Shown piece after piece: positions 1 to 7,519 of a DNA stretch of 11,219 nt. Source of the DNA: Paracoccaceae bacterium (lineage in GTDB: Bacteria; Pseudomonadota; Alphaproteobacteria; Rhodobacterales; Rhodobacteraceae); NCBI GenBank assembly GCA_024644285.1, contig JAHELH010000050.1:1-11219 (forward strand). The letters are read 5' to 3'. The position numbers and the translations under genes are program-made. The first letter of the stretch is position 1. The number at the start of each line of letters is the position of its first letter. The notes under the pieces were generated by a model. That model was not told the DNA's origin, did not search any database, and was given only the letters and a program-made list of their open reading frames with translations.

Positions 1-717
1 CACACCGCCTCGATGGCCGCCATCGTCGGCGGCGGGCGCGGCGCCAAGCCGGGCGAGATATCGCTGGCGCATAACGGCGTGCTGTTCATGGACGAGTTCC
101 CGGAATTTCCCCGCACGGTTCTGGAAACCCTGCGCCAGCCGATCGAGAACGGCGAGGTCGTCGTCGCCCGCGCCAACGCCCATGTCCGCTATCCCTGCCG
201 CTTCATGCTGGTGGCCGCCGCCAACCCCTGCAAATGCGGCTATCTCAGTGACCCCGCCCGCGCCTGCGCCCGCGTGCCGCATTGCGGAGAGGATTATATC
301 GGCCGCATCTCCGGCCCGCTGATGGACCGCTTCGATCTGCGCATCGACGTGCCGCCGGTCGCCTTCACCGACCTCGACCTGCCCGAAAGCGGCGACCCCT
401 CGGCCGAGGTCGCCGCGCGGGTCCTGGCGGCGCGCGACCGGCAGGCCGCCCGGTTCAAGGACATGCCCGGGGTGCGGGTCAATTCCGACGCCGAGGGCCG
501 GCTGCTGGAAGAGATCGCCACGCCCGATGCCGAAGGCCGGGCGCTGCTGACGCGTGTCGCGGAACGCTTCGGACTTTCGGCGCGCGGCTATCACCGGGTG
601 ATGCGCGTGGCGCGCACCATCGCCGATCTCGACGGCGCGGACGGGGTGCGCGGCAACCACGTCGCCGAGGCGGTCGGCTACCGCATGGCCGAGGCGCGCG
701 AGACCGTGCCGCAATAG
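1..717 (+). CDS. comM: YifB/ComM-family AAA+ ATPase (Mg-chelatase-like), C-terminal part
   Basis: The gene is cut by the left edge. The frame is open from base 1 and gives 238 residues ending in TAG. Visible are a Walker B segment (GVLFMDE, about residues 27-33), the family's sensor region ANPCKCGY (about 74-81) with further cysteines at 89 and 95, an arginine-containing GPLMDRFDL motif (about 105-113), and the small C-terminal Mg-chelatase helical domain (about 160-232). Walker A and the N-terminal Lon-like domain lie outside the window. Family knowledge: the best studied member, ComM of Vibrio cholerae, is a hexameric branch-migration helicase that helps integrate DNA during natural transformation. 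Other YifB proteins have no proven role, so the symbol is by family. The neighbouring gshB is convergent, with 3 bp between the stop codons. I am sure of the family and less sure of the function. Confidence 0.9.
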   Translation, partial: HTASMAAIVGGGRGAKPGEISLAHNGVLFMDEFPEFPRTVLETLRQPIENGEVVVARANAHVRYPCRFMLVAAANPCKCGYLSDPARACARVPHCGEDYIGRISGPLMDRFDLRIDVPPVAFTDLDLPESGDPSAEVAARVLAARDRQAARFKDMPGVRVNSDAEGRLLEEIATPDAEGRALLTRVAERFGLSARGYHRVMRVARTIADLDGADGVRGNHVAEAVGYRMAEARETVPQ

Positions 718-731
718 CGCCTAGCGGGCGC
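717..731. terminator. Small hairpin across two convergent stop codons
   Basis: GCGCC (717-721) and GGCGC (727-731) form a perfect 5-bp stem with a 5-nt loop. It covers the last base of the ComM-family stop codon and the gshB stop codon. There is no T-tract on either side, so it would be at best a weak bidirectional terminator. In DNA this GC-rich, short stems of this kind also arise by chance. Confidence 0.25.
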
Positions 732-1665
732 GCCGGCCCTCGACCGCGTCCCAGATGCGCCCGGCGATGTTGACGCCGTCAAAGCGTTCCAGTTCCTGGA
801 TGCCGGTGGGCGAGGTGACGTTGATCTCGGTCAGCCAACCGCCGATCACGTCGATGCCGACGAAGATCTGGCCCTTTTCGCGCAGCAGCGGGCCGATGGC
901 GGCGCAGATCTCGCGGTCGCGTGCCGTCAACTCCGCCCGCTCGGCGCGCCCGCCCACATGCAGGTTCGACCGCGTCTCGCCCTCCTGCGGCACCCGGTTG
1001 ATCGCGCCGACCGCCTCTCCGTCAACGAGGATCACCCGCTTGTCGCCGGCGGCCACGTCGGGCAGGAATTTCTGCGCGATCAGCGGCTCGCGATTCATGC
1101 CGGTGAACATCTCGTGCAGCGAGCTGAGATTGCGGTCGCTCTTGTCCAGCTTGAAGACGCCGGCCCCGCCATTGCCGTAAAGCGGCTTCAGGATCATGTC
1201 GCCGTGGTTGTGCCGGAAGGCGCGCAGGGTCTCGAGGTCGCGCGCGATGGTGGTGGGCGGGATCAGGTCGGGAAACTGCAGCACCAGCAGCTTTTCGGGA
1301 TAGTTGCGCACCCAGAACGGATCGTTAACCACCAGCGTGTCGGGGTGGATGCGCTCGAGGATATGCGTGGTGGTGATGTAGCCCATGTCGAAGGGCGGGT
1401 CCTGGCGCAGCCAGACCACGTCCCAGTTCGCCAGGTCGACCTCGGTTACCTCGCCCAGGGTGACGTGGTCGCCCCGGACCCGGCGCACGGTCATGCTCTG
1501 GCCCCGCGCCGTCACCGTGCCGTGCTGGAACGCCAGGTGATCGGGGGTGTAGAAGAACAGCTCGTGGCCCCGCGCCTGCGCCTCCTCGGCGAGGCGGAAG
1601 GTGCTGTCGGCATCGATGTTGACGGCCCCGATCGGGTCCATCTGAAAGGCCACCTTCAGGGGCAT
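721..1665 (-). CDS. gshB: Glutathione synthetase (ATP-grasp)
   Basis: This encodes cytosolic glutathione synthetase, which joins gamma-glutamylcysteine and glycine using ATP, the second step of glutathione synthesis. The 314 residues match the usual bacterial length. The N-terminal GSH-S domain (about 1-120) opens with KVAFQMDPI. The ATP-grasp domain shows the glycine-rich loop PLYGNGGAG (161-169), GDKR (207-210), the substrate segment RSNLHVGG (232-239) and the metal-binding INVTSPTG (281-288) with E280 and N282. The ATG is preceded by GGAGAG (1671-1676 on this strand) with a 5-nt gap, which supports the start. It is the last gene of an rsmI-yraN-gshB run on the same strand, 71 bp after yraN. 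That gap holds two hairpins, so gshB may be partly uncoupled from the genes before it. Its product supplies the co-substrate for the glutathione S-transferase encoded near 8055-8786. Confidence 0.97.
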   Translation of the reverse strand: MPLKVAFQMDPIGAVNIDADSTFRLAEEAQARGHELFFYTPDHLAFQHGTVTARGQSMTVRRVRGDHVTLGEVTEVDLANWDVVWLRQDPPFDMGYITTTHILERIHPDTLVVNDPFWVRNYPEKLLVLQFPDLIPPTTIARDLETLRAFRHNHGDMILKPLYGNGGAGVFKLDKSDRNLSSLHEMFTGMNREPLIAQKFLPDVAAGDKRVILVDGEAVGAINRVPQEGETRSNLHVGGRAERAELTARDREICAAIGPLLREKGQIFVGIDVIGGWLTEINVTSPTGIQELERFDGVNIAGRIWDAVEGRRAR

Positions 1666-1680
1666 GTCGTCTCTCCGGCC

Positions 1681-1723
1681 AGGCGTTTCGCGCCTCTAGA
1701 TGGCGCAGCGCCCCGTTCGGGGC
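1681..1723 (-). promoter_or_regulatory. Tandem hairpins in the yraN-gshB spacer
   Basis: Two small inverted repeats lie in the 71-bp gap. AGGCG (1681-1685) pairs with CGCCT (1691-1695) across 5 nt, and GCCCC (1710-1714) pairs with GGGGC (1719-1723) across 4 nt. Read in the gene direction, the GCCCC hairpin comes first, just after yraN, and the AGGCG hairpin follows just before the gshB ribosome-binding site. Possible roles are partial termination, mRNA processing, or part of a gshB promoter (a TTGCCC lies at 1720-1725 on this strand, but I see no good -10). No T-tract follows either stem. The function is unproven. Confidence 0.35.
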
Positions 1724-1736
1724 AAGCCGGAAGCCG

Positions 1737-2126
1737 TCACATTCCGAAGGCGTTCTCGATAATCTCCGCCGATCCCGCGCCATCCACCAGCGCCACGTCG
1801 AACCGGGTTTCGGTGTTCAGGCCCGCCGGGCATTGCGCCAGGTAGCCGCCTGCCGAGGCATAGACGCGGTCCCTCTGCCGGCGCGAGACGCGCGCCGCGG
1901 CGGCGGCGATGCTGCGGCTTTTCTTGACTTCGACGAAGACGATCGCGTCGTCCTTGCCGAAGATCAGATCGATCTCGCCGCCGGCACCGCGCCAGCGCTG
2001 TTCCAGCAGGTCGTAACCGCCGCGCACATAGCCCTGTGCCACGATCTGCTCGGCGCAAAGCCCGGCATGATACCCCGTCGCGCCCGCCTGATCGCGAACC
2101 CCGCGCTGCGCTATCTGCCGTGTCAT
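1737..2126 (-). CDS. yraN: YraN/UPF0102 family nuclease-like protein
   Basis: This is a 129-residue UPF0102 protein, the usual length. The family has a restriction-endonuclease-like fold, seen here as GGEIDLI (49-55, acidic E51 and D53) followed by FVEVKKS (64-70, E66 and K68), the pattern of a PD-(D/E)xK metal site. The upstream GYHAGLCAEQ stretch (about 18-27) corresponds to the conserved first helix with its glutamate. The biological role of the family is not settled. Its ATG overlaps the rsmI stop as ATGA, and a strong purine-rich GGGAGAGG (2131-2138 on this strand) lies 4 nt upstream inside rsmI, so translation is probably coupled. Pairing with rsmI and an LpoA-like gene is the common proteobacterial arrangement. 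The family call is firm and the function is unknown. Confidence 0.93.
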   Translation of the reverse strand: MTRQIAQRGVRDQAGATGYHAGLCAEQIVAQGYVRGGYDLLEQRWRGAGGEIDLIFGKDDAIVFVEVKKSRSIAAAAARVSRRQRDRVYASAGGYLAQCPAGLNTETRFDVALVDGAGSAEIIENAFGM

Positions 2127-2986
2127 TCGTCCTCTCCCATCTTCAGTGCCGCCTGATAGACCTGCCGGCGCGGCAGACCCAGCGTCTCGGCCACGTGCGC
2201 CGTCGCATCCTTGACCGACATCTCGCGCAGCGCCTCCCGCAGCGCGCCTTGCAGATCCTTCGCGTCGGCCGGTCGACGGTCGCGGTCCACGACCAGGACG
2301 ATCTCGCCCTTCAGGGCGCGTCCGGACACCGCCGCCGAGACCTCTTCCAATGTGCCGCGCAAGACCTCCTCGAATCGCTTCGTAAGCTCCCGGCAGACCG
2401 CGATCTTCCGCTCTTTTCCGAAGCTTTGCACCATTTCACCGAATATTCGGTTAACGCGCTTGGGCGATTCGTAGATCACCAGCGTCGCCGGAATTGCGGC
2501 CAGGTCCTTCAGCCAGGCCATCCGCGCCGCCTTGCCCGGCGGCGGAAACCCCGCGAACAGGAACCTGTCCGTCGGCAGCCCCGCGATGCTCAGCGCCGCG
2601 ACCGCCGCCGACGGGCCGGGCGCCGCGGTCACCATGTGCCCCGCCTCCAGCGCCTCGCGGACCAGCTGGTATCCGGGATCGGCCACCAGCGGGGTGCCCG
2701 CCTCCGGCGCATAGGCCACCGACTTGCCCTCGGCGAGCGCCCGCAGCAGCCCCGGCCGGGCCGCCGCCCCGTTGTGATCGTGGTAGGCCACGATCCGCCG
2801 CCCCTCCAGCTTGACCCCGTGCAGCCCCATCAGCCGGCGCAGGCTGCGCGTATCCTCCGCCGCCAGCACGTCGGCCGAGGCCAGAACGTCCAGCGCCCGC
2901 AGCGTGATGTCGCGCGCCGAGCCGATCGGCGTGGCGACCAGGTACAGACCGGCGGGCAGCTTCTGGGCTTGGGTTACGGGGAACAT
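2123..2986 (-). CDS. rsmI: 16S rRNA (cytidine-1402-2'-O)-methyltransferase RsmI
   Basis: This SAM-dependent enzyme adds the 2'-O-methyl group to C1402 in the decoding centre of 16S rRNA. I start it at ATG 2986, giving 287 residues, the family's normal length. The frame stays open far upstream, but that part is not rsmI-like and would run through the divergent lipoprotein gene. Tetrapyrrole-methylase fold motifs in order: ATPIGSARDIT (18-28), AEDTR (43-47), EAGTPLVADPG (95-105), PGPSA (123-127), ESPKRV (173-178), KRFEE (203-207). The usual SDAGTP loop reads PEAGTP here, and the usual Asn of ATPIGN is Ser. The ribosome-binding site is weak (CGGAAT region). The gene heads the rsmI-yraN-gshB run and diverges from the lipoprotein gene across 82 bp, which must hold promoters for both directions. 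I see no consensus-quality promoter there. Confidence 0.95.
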   Translation of the reverse strand: MFPVTQAQKLPAGLYLVATPIGSARDITLRALDVLASADVLAAEDTRSLRRLMGLHGVKLEGRRIVAYHDHNGAAARPGLLRALAEGKSVAYAPEAGTPLVADPGYQLVREALEAGHMVTAAPGPSAAVAALSIAGLPTDRFLFAGFPPPGKAARMAWLKDLAAIPATLVIYESPKRVNRIFGEMVQSFGKERKIAVCRELTKRFEEVLRGTLEEVSAAVSGRALKGEIVLVVDRDRRPADAKDLQGALREALREMSVKDATAHVAETLGLPRRQVYQAALKMGEDE

Positions 2987-3068
2987 CGCGGATTCCGAGA
3001 CGTTTACTCCGCCTCGTGTTGCGCATAGTCTGCCCCGGATCGCAAGCGCAGTACGGAGCGAAGTGCCG

Positions 3069-4247
3069 ATGATTCCCCGCCCCCACCCGATCCGCAGCGC
3101 TGCCGCGCGCCTTGCCGTTGTCTTTGCCTGCCTGTGGCTCGTGGCCTGCGACACGCTTCCGGCGGTGCGCAGTTCCGGCCCGCGCGTCGACACGACGAAG
3201 CCGGTCGCAGTGGCGCTGCTGGTGCCCGGCGGATCCGGACAGGCGTCCGATGAATTCCTCTCCACCTCGCTGGAAAACGCGGCCCGGCTCGCCATCGCCG
3301 ACCTGCAGGGCGCGCGGATCGAGCTGCGCGTCTACCGCACCGCCGGCCAGCCGGGCCGCGCGGCGGCGCTGGCGAACCAGGCCGTCGACGAGGGTGCCAA
3401 GATCATCCTTGGCCCGGTCTTCGCGAACGAGGCCAACGCCGCCGGCGTCGCCGTGGCCGGCCGCGGGGTCAACCTCCTGTCGTTCTCGAACAACACCGAC
3501 ATTGCCGGCCGCAACGTCTTCGTCCTTGGCAACACCTTCGAGAACACCGCCGACCGCCTGGTCAGCTATGCGGTGCGCCGGGGCAAGTCGAGGATCATGA
3601 CCGTCAACGGCAACGACGTGGCCGAGCAAAAGGGCCGCGGCGCGATCGCCCAGGCCATCGCCCGCAACGGCGCCACCAACGTCTCGCAGGCGTCTTACGA
3701 GTTGAGCCAGAGGGGGCTGATCAACGCGGTCCCGGGCATCGCCCGCCAGGTCAAGAGCAGCGGCGCAGACGCGCTGTTCCTGACCTCCGGCACGGCCGGG
3801 GCGCTGCCGATCCTGTCGCAGCTTCTCGCCGAAAACGGTGTCAGTTCGGCCTCGGTGCAGTTCATCGGCCTGCAGCGCTGGGACGTTCCCGCCGGCGCCA
3901 GAGAGTTGCCCGGTCTGCAGGGTGGCTGGTTCGCCCTGCCGTCGCCGACGCTGATCCGGCGGTTCGAAAGCCGCTATGCCGCGGCCTACGGCCGGTCGCC
4001 GCATCCCATCGCCGGGCTTGCCTATGACGGCATTGCCGCCATCGGCGCCCTTCTCGGGCAGGGCAAGTCCAACGCGCTGACCACGGCCGGCCTGACGCAG
4101 GGCACCGGCTTCGTCGGCGTGAACGGAGTCTTCCGCCTGCGGCCCGACGGAACCAACGAACGCGGCCTCGCCATCGCCGAGATCCGCGACAGACAGGTGA
4201 TCGTGATTGACCCCGCCCCAACAAGCTTTAGAGGCGCCGGCTTCTGA
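3069..4247 (+). CDS. LpoA/LppC-like periplasmic lipoprotein (penicillin-binding-protein activator)
   Basis: This is a 392-residue lipoprotein. The N-terminus has basic residues, a hydrophobic stretch (about 14-25) and the lipobox LVAC with Cys27, so signal peptidase II cleavage and lipid anchoring are expected. The mature part has a type-1 periplasmic binding protein fold of the kind found in LpoA/LppC and Leu/Ile/Val-binding proteins, with recognisable strands such as VAVALLVPGG, AKIILGPVFA, DALFLTSG and AGLAYDGIAAIGALLG. In E. coli, LpoA (YraM) activates the peptidoglycan synthase PBP1A. The alphaproteobacterial homologues are named by fold and neighbourhood, so the exact partner is inferred. 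ATG 3069 is preceded by GGAG (3055-3058), somewhat distant at 10 nt. Starting here puts the signal peptide at the very N-terminus. The gene diverges from rsmI, and its 3' end overlaps glnD by 41 nt. Confidence 0.87.
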   Translation: MIPRPHPIRSAAARLAVVFACLWLVACDTLPAVRSSGPRVDTTKPVAVALLVPGGSGQASDEFLSTSLENAARLAIADLQGARIELRVYRTAGQPGRAAALANQAVDEGAKIILGPVFANEANAAGVAVAGRGVNLLSFSNNTDIAGRNVFVLGNTFENTADRLVSYAVRRGKSRIMTVNGNDVAEQKGRGAIAQAIARNGATNVSQASYELSQRGLINAVPGIARQVKSSGADALFLTSGTAGALPILSQLLAENGVSSASVQFIGLQRWDVPAGARELPGLQGGWFALPSPTLIRRFESRYAAAYGRSPHPIAGLAYDGIAAIGALLGQGKSNALTTAGLTQGTGFVGVNGVFRLRPDGTNERGLAIAEIRDRQVIVIDPAPTSFRGAGF

Positions 4248-7026
4248 CCGGACGTCCGCCCCCCCGTGGCTGCACCGGCCGGACGATCTTGCCTGCCCGG
4301 CCGCCGAAATCTTCGACATGGACCGGGTGCGCGCCGAGCTTGACGCAACCTGCCGCGATGCCGTCGACGCCAAGGCGATCCGAGGCGCCGCCGTATCTGT
4401 CCTGCAGACCGCCCTGGCGCAGGGCCGTAGCGCCATCGCCGAGGCCTTCGCGGCAAATCCGCGGCAGGCCTGGCCGGTGGTCCGGTCCTACGCCTATCTG
4501 ACCGACTGCATCATCGTCAGCGTTCTCGACCTCGCCGTGACCCGGCTGCACCCGATTCACACCGCGACCGAGCAGCAGCGCCTGGCGGTTCTGGCGGTCG
4601 GCGGCTACGGCCGCGCCGAGATGGCGCCTTTTTCCGACGTCGACCTGCTGTTCCTGACGCCCTACAAGATGACCGCCTGGGCCGAGAGCGTCATCGAATC
4701 GATGCTCTACATCTTCTGGGACTTGCACCTGAAGGTCGGCCATTCCAGCCGCACGGTGAAGGACTGCATCCGTCTGGGCCGCGAGGACTACACCATCCGC
4801 ACCGCGCTCCTGGAGCACCGCTTCGTCGGCGGCCACGAGCCGCTCGCAAAGGAACTCGGCGCCAAGCTCTGGTCGCAGCTGTTCCGCAAGACGGCCGCTG
4901 AATTCATCGAGGCCAAGCTGGAAGAGCGCGTCGCGCGCCACCGCAAGCAGGGCGGCCAGCGATACATGGTCGAACCGAACGTCAAGGAGGGCAAGGGCGG
5001 CCTGCGCGACCTGCAATCGCTGTTCTGGATCGACAAGTACATCCACGGCGTGCAGGACGCCGCCGACCTGGTGCAGAAAAAGGTCTTCACCTCCGAGGAA
5101 TTCGACAGCTTCATCGAGGCCGAGAACTTCCTCTTGGCGGTGCGCTGCCACCTGCACCTGATCACCGGGCGGGCGATGGACCAGCTGACCTTCGACATGC
5201 AGGTCGAGGTGGCCGAGCGCATGAGCTACGCCGATCACGGCGGCCGCCGCGCGGTCGAGCATTTCATGCAGGACTACTTCCGCCACGCCACCCGCGTCGG
5301 CGAACTGACCCGCATCTTCCTGACCGCGCTGGAAGAACGCCACGTGAAAAGCGAGCCGGCCCTGGTCGGATTCTTCCGGCGCCGCCGCAAGGTCAAGCAG
5401 GGCTACAAGATCGAGCTGAACCGCCTGAACATCGCCGACGAGGCGGCGTTTCTCGCCGACAAGCTCAATCTCCTGCGCATCTTCGAAGAGGCGCTGCGCA
5501 CCGGCAACCTGATCCATCCCGACGCCATGCGTCTGCTGGCCGCCAACCTGCACCTGATCGACGACGACATGCGCGAGGATCCGGAAGCCAACCGCATCTT
5601 CCTCGATCTCATGCTGAAACACGGCAACCCCGAACGCGCGCTCCGGCGGATGAACGAACTGGGCGTGCTGGCCGCCTTCCTGCCGGAATTCGCTCCCATC
5701 GTCGCGATGATGCAGTTCAACATGTACCACAGCTACACGGTGGACGAGCACATCATCCAATGCATCTCGGTCCTCGCCCAGATCGAGCGCGGCGAGTTGA
5801 TCGAGGAACTGCCCGTCGCCAGCGCCATCCTGAAGGACGGCGTGAACCGCAAGGTGCTCTATGTCGCGCTTCTGCTGCACGACATCGGCAAGGGCCGCGA
5901 CGAGGATCATTCGGTGCTCGGCGCGCAGATCGCCCGGCGCGTCGCGCCGCGCCTCGGCCTGAAACCCAAGGAATGCGAAACCGTCGAGTGGCTGGTGCGC
6001 TATCACCTTCTGATGTCCGACATGGCGCAGAAACGCGACATCGCCGATCCGCGGACCGTGCGCGACTTCGCCAAGGCGGTCCAGTCGGTCGAGCGGCTGG
6101 ATCTCTTGACCGTGCTGACGGTCTGCGACATCCGCGGCGTCGGCCCCACCACCTGGAACAACTGGAAGGCGGCGCTGTTGCGGGCGCTCTACCGGCAGAC
6201 CAGACGCGGGCTCGAGGACGGGCTCGAGGCGCTGAACCGGATGCAGCGCGGCACCGACGCCAAGCGCAATCTGCGCGCGGCGCTGAAGGACTGGGACAAG
6301 AAGGACGTCAAGACCGAGATCGACCGCCACTACCCGCCCTACTGGCAGGGGCTGCACGTCACGGCCCACGTCGATTTCGCCGAGCTTCTGCACGATATCG
6401 GCCCCGACGAGATCCGGCTGAAACTGACCCCGGACGACGACCGCGACGCCACCCGCGTCTGCTTTGCCCTGTCCGACCATCCCGGCATCTTCTCGCGGCT
6501 CGCCGGCGCGCTCGCGCTGGTCGGCGCGAACGTGGTCGACGCCCGCACCTACACCTCCAAGGACGGCTTTGCCACCGCGGCCTTCTGGATCCAGGACTCC
6601 GAGGACCACCCCTACGAGGCCCGCCGCCTGCCGCGTCTCGAGCAGATGATCAACAAGACGCTGAAAGGAGAGGTCGTGCCGACCGAGGCCATCCGCAGCC
6701 GCGACAAGATGAAGAAGCGCGAAAAGGCGTTCCGCGTGCCCACCTCGATCACCTTCGACAACGAGGGCTCCGAGATCTACACGATCATCGAGGTCGACAC
6801 CCGCGACCGCCCGGGCCTGTTGTTTGACCTCACTCGCACGCTGGCCAACAACCACGTCTATATCGCCTCGGCGGTGATCGCGACCTACGGCGAGCAGGTG
6901 GTCGACACCTTCTACGTCAAGGACATGTTCGGGCTGAAATTCTATTCCGAGGCCAAGCAGAAGGCGCTGGAGACCAAGCTGCGCGAGGCCATCGACAAGG
7001 GGGCGGAACGGGCACGGGCGCAGTAA
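4207..7026 (+). CDS. glnD: Bifunctional [protein-PII] uridylyltransferase/uridylyl-removing enzyme GlnD
   Basis: This is the nitrogen sensor that adds UMP to PII proteins when glutamine is low and removes it when glutamine is high. At 939 residues it matches alphaproteobacterial GlnD. The nucleotidyltransferase domain carries GGYGRAEMAPFSDVD (132-146) with D144 and D146. The PII-uridylyltransferase helical region follows. The HD hydrolase domain has LLLHDIGKGRDEDHS with H558 and D559. Two ACT glutamine-sensing domains begin near 751 (CFALSDHPGIFSRLAG) and 857 (EVDTRDRPGLLFDL). All key motifs are present, so both activities should be intact. The proposed start is TTG 4207, with AGGTGA (4195-4200) 6 nt upstream. 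The next ATG, 4318, would give about 902 residues and leave a gap after the previous gene. The gene overlaps the lipoprotein gene by 41 nt, which suggests co-transcription and coupled translation. Confidence 0.96.
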   Translation: MTPPQQALEAPASDRTSAPPWLHRPDDLACPAAEIFDMDRVRAELDATCRDAVDAKAIRGAAVSVLQTALAQGRSAIAEAFAANPRQAWPVVRSYAYLTDCIIVSVLDLAVTRLHPIHTATEQQRLAVLAVGGYGRAEMAPFSDVDLLFLTPYKMTAWAESVIESMLYIFWDLHLKVGHSSRTVKDCIRLGREDYTIRTALLEHRFVGGHEPLAKELGAKLWSQLFRKTAAEFIEAKLEERVARHRKQGGQRYMVEPNVKEGKGGLRDLQSLFWIDKYIHGVQDAADLVQKKVFTSEEFDSFIEAENFLLAVRCHLHLITGRAMDQLTFDMQVEVAERMSYADHGGRRAVEHFMQDYFRHATRVGELTRIFLTALEERHVKSEPALVGFFRRRRKVKQGYKIELNRLNIADEAAFLADKLNLLRIFEEALRTGNLIHPDAMRLLAANLHLIDDDMREDPEANRIFLDLMLKHGNPERALRRMNELGVLAAFLPEFAPIVAMMQFNMYHSYTVDEHIIQCISVLAQIERGELIEELPVASAILKDGVNRKVLYVALLLHDIGKGRDEDHSVLGAQIARRVAPRLGLKPKECETVEWLVRYHLLMSDMAQKRDIADPRTVRDFAKAVQSVERLDLLTVLTVCDIRGVGPTTWNNWKAALLRALYRQTRRGLEDGLEALNRMQRGTDAKRNLRAALKDWDKKDVKTEIDRHYPPYWQGLHVTAHVDFAELLHDIGPDEIRLKLTPDDDRDATRVCFALSDHPGIFSRLAGALALVGANVVDARTYTSKDGFATAAFWIQDSEDHPYEARRLPRLEQMINKTLKGEVVPTEAIRSRDKMKKREKAFRVPTSITFDNEGSEIYTIIEVDTRDRPGLLFDLTRTLANNHVYIASAVIATYGEQVVDTFYVKDMFGLKFYSEAKQKALETKLREAIDKGAERARAQ

Positions 7027-7038
7027 GAGAAGGCGCCC
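7016..7038 (+). terminator. Possible hairpin at the end of glnD
   Basis: GGGCGC (7016-7021) can pair with GCGCCC (7033-7038) over an 11-nt loop that contains the TAA stop of glnD. No T-tract follows. It lies in the short 28-bp gap between glnD and the convergent marR-type gene, where a transcript end would be expected. The wide loop makes it a weak candidate. Confidence 0.25.
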
Positions 7039-7054
7039 GCCGCCACGACTTGCC

Positions 7055-7513
7055 TTAAGGATCGCCCGGCCCCTGCTCGCCTCCGCGCAACCGGTTCAGA
7101 AGCGCCGCCAATTGCCGCGCCTCGCCCTCGTCCAGCCGATCCTCGACCAATGCGCCCAGCGCCCGCGCGTAGACCGGCCACATCCGCCGCCGCATCCGCC
7201 GTCCCGCCTCGGTGAGTCGCAGCACCTGCCCGCGCCGGTCCTCGGCGCAGGCCACGCGCTCGATCAGCCCGGCCTTGACGATCCGTTCAAGCAATCGTGA
7301 CGTGCCGTATTGCGGCAGCAGCAGCTTGTCGGTCAATTCGTAGGGACGCAGGCCCTCCGCGCCCGCCATTTCGATCTCCAGCAGCACGTCATACCAGCTA
7401 AGCGGCGGAAAACCGGCCGATTTCAGCGCTGTTTCCACGCGTTCCAACAGCACCCGGCTGGTGCGCATCAGGCCGGTCCAGGCGGCAATCGTCGCGTCGG
7501 TCAACTGCTCCAT
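7055..7513 (-). CDS. MarR-family winged-helix transcriptional regulator
   Basis: This is a 152-residue MarR-type repressor, the standard length. The winged-helix region shows the recognition-helix segment LPQYGTSRLLERIVKAGLIER (66-86, only partly basic) and the classic wing EDRRGQVLRLTEAGRR (91-106). Helices at both ends are expected to form the dimer interface. The only cysteine is C89, just before the wing. This makes thiol-based sensing conceivable but unproven. ATG 7513 gives a protein that begins right before the first helix. No purine-rich ribosome-binding site precedes it, and a TTGATG-N17-TTTGAT promoter would start transcription almost at the ATG, so the mRNA may be leaderless. The gene diverges from doxX-gst across 96 bp holding two copies of a palindrome, the usual layout for a self-repressing local regulator. 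It converges with glnD, with 28 bp between them. The ligand is unknown. Confidence 0.92.
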   Translation of the reverse strand: MEQLTDATIAAWTGLMRTSRVLLERVETALKSAGFPPLSWYDVLLEIEMAGAEGLRPYELTDKLLLPQYGTSRLLERIVKAGLIERVACAEDRRGQVLRLTEAGRRMRRRMWPVYARALGALVEDRLDEGEARQLAALLNRLRGGEQGPGDP

Positions 7514-7519
7514 GCCGGC

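Noticed and set aside
2811..3068. N-terminal extension of the lipoprotein gene
   Set aside because: It would bury the signal peptide and lipobox about 86 residues inside the protein and overlap rsmI. ATG 3069 puts them at the N-terminus.
2987..3068. Promoters in the rsmI/lipoprotein spacer, such as TTTACT-N15-CATAGT
   Set aside because: Promoters must be close by, but the hexamers I found are poor in match or spacing, so I do not list a specific one.
2987..3295. N-terminal extension of rsmI up to 3295
   Set aside because: The extra 103 residues run antisense through the lipoprotein signal-peptide region and do not resemble RsmI, whose conserved start is MFP...LYLVATPIG.
2451..4436. 661-codon minus-strand frame spanning the lipoprotein gene and the start of rsmI
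   Set aside because: It crosses two real genes and the intergenic region between them, has skewed composition and no domain. It is a GC-frame artefact.
4228..6855. Very long open frame (875 codons) on the minus strand opposite glnD
   Set aside because: It is the antisense shadow of a certain gene in GC-rich DNA, where stops are rare in this frame. Its product is low in order, rich in Val, Gly, Asp and Gln, and shows no recognisable domain.
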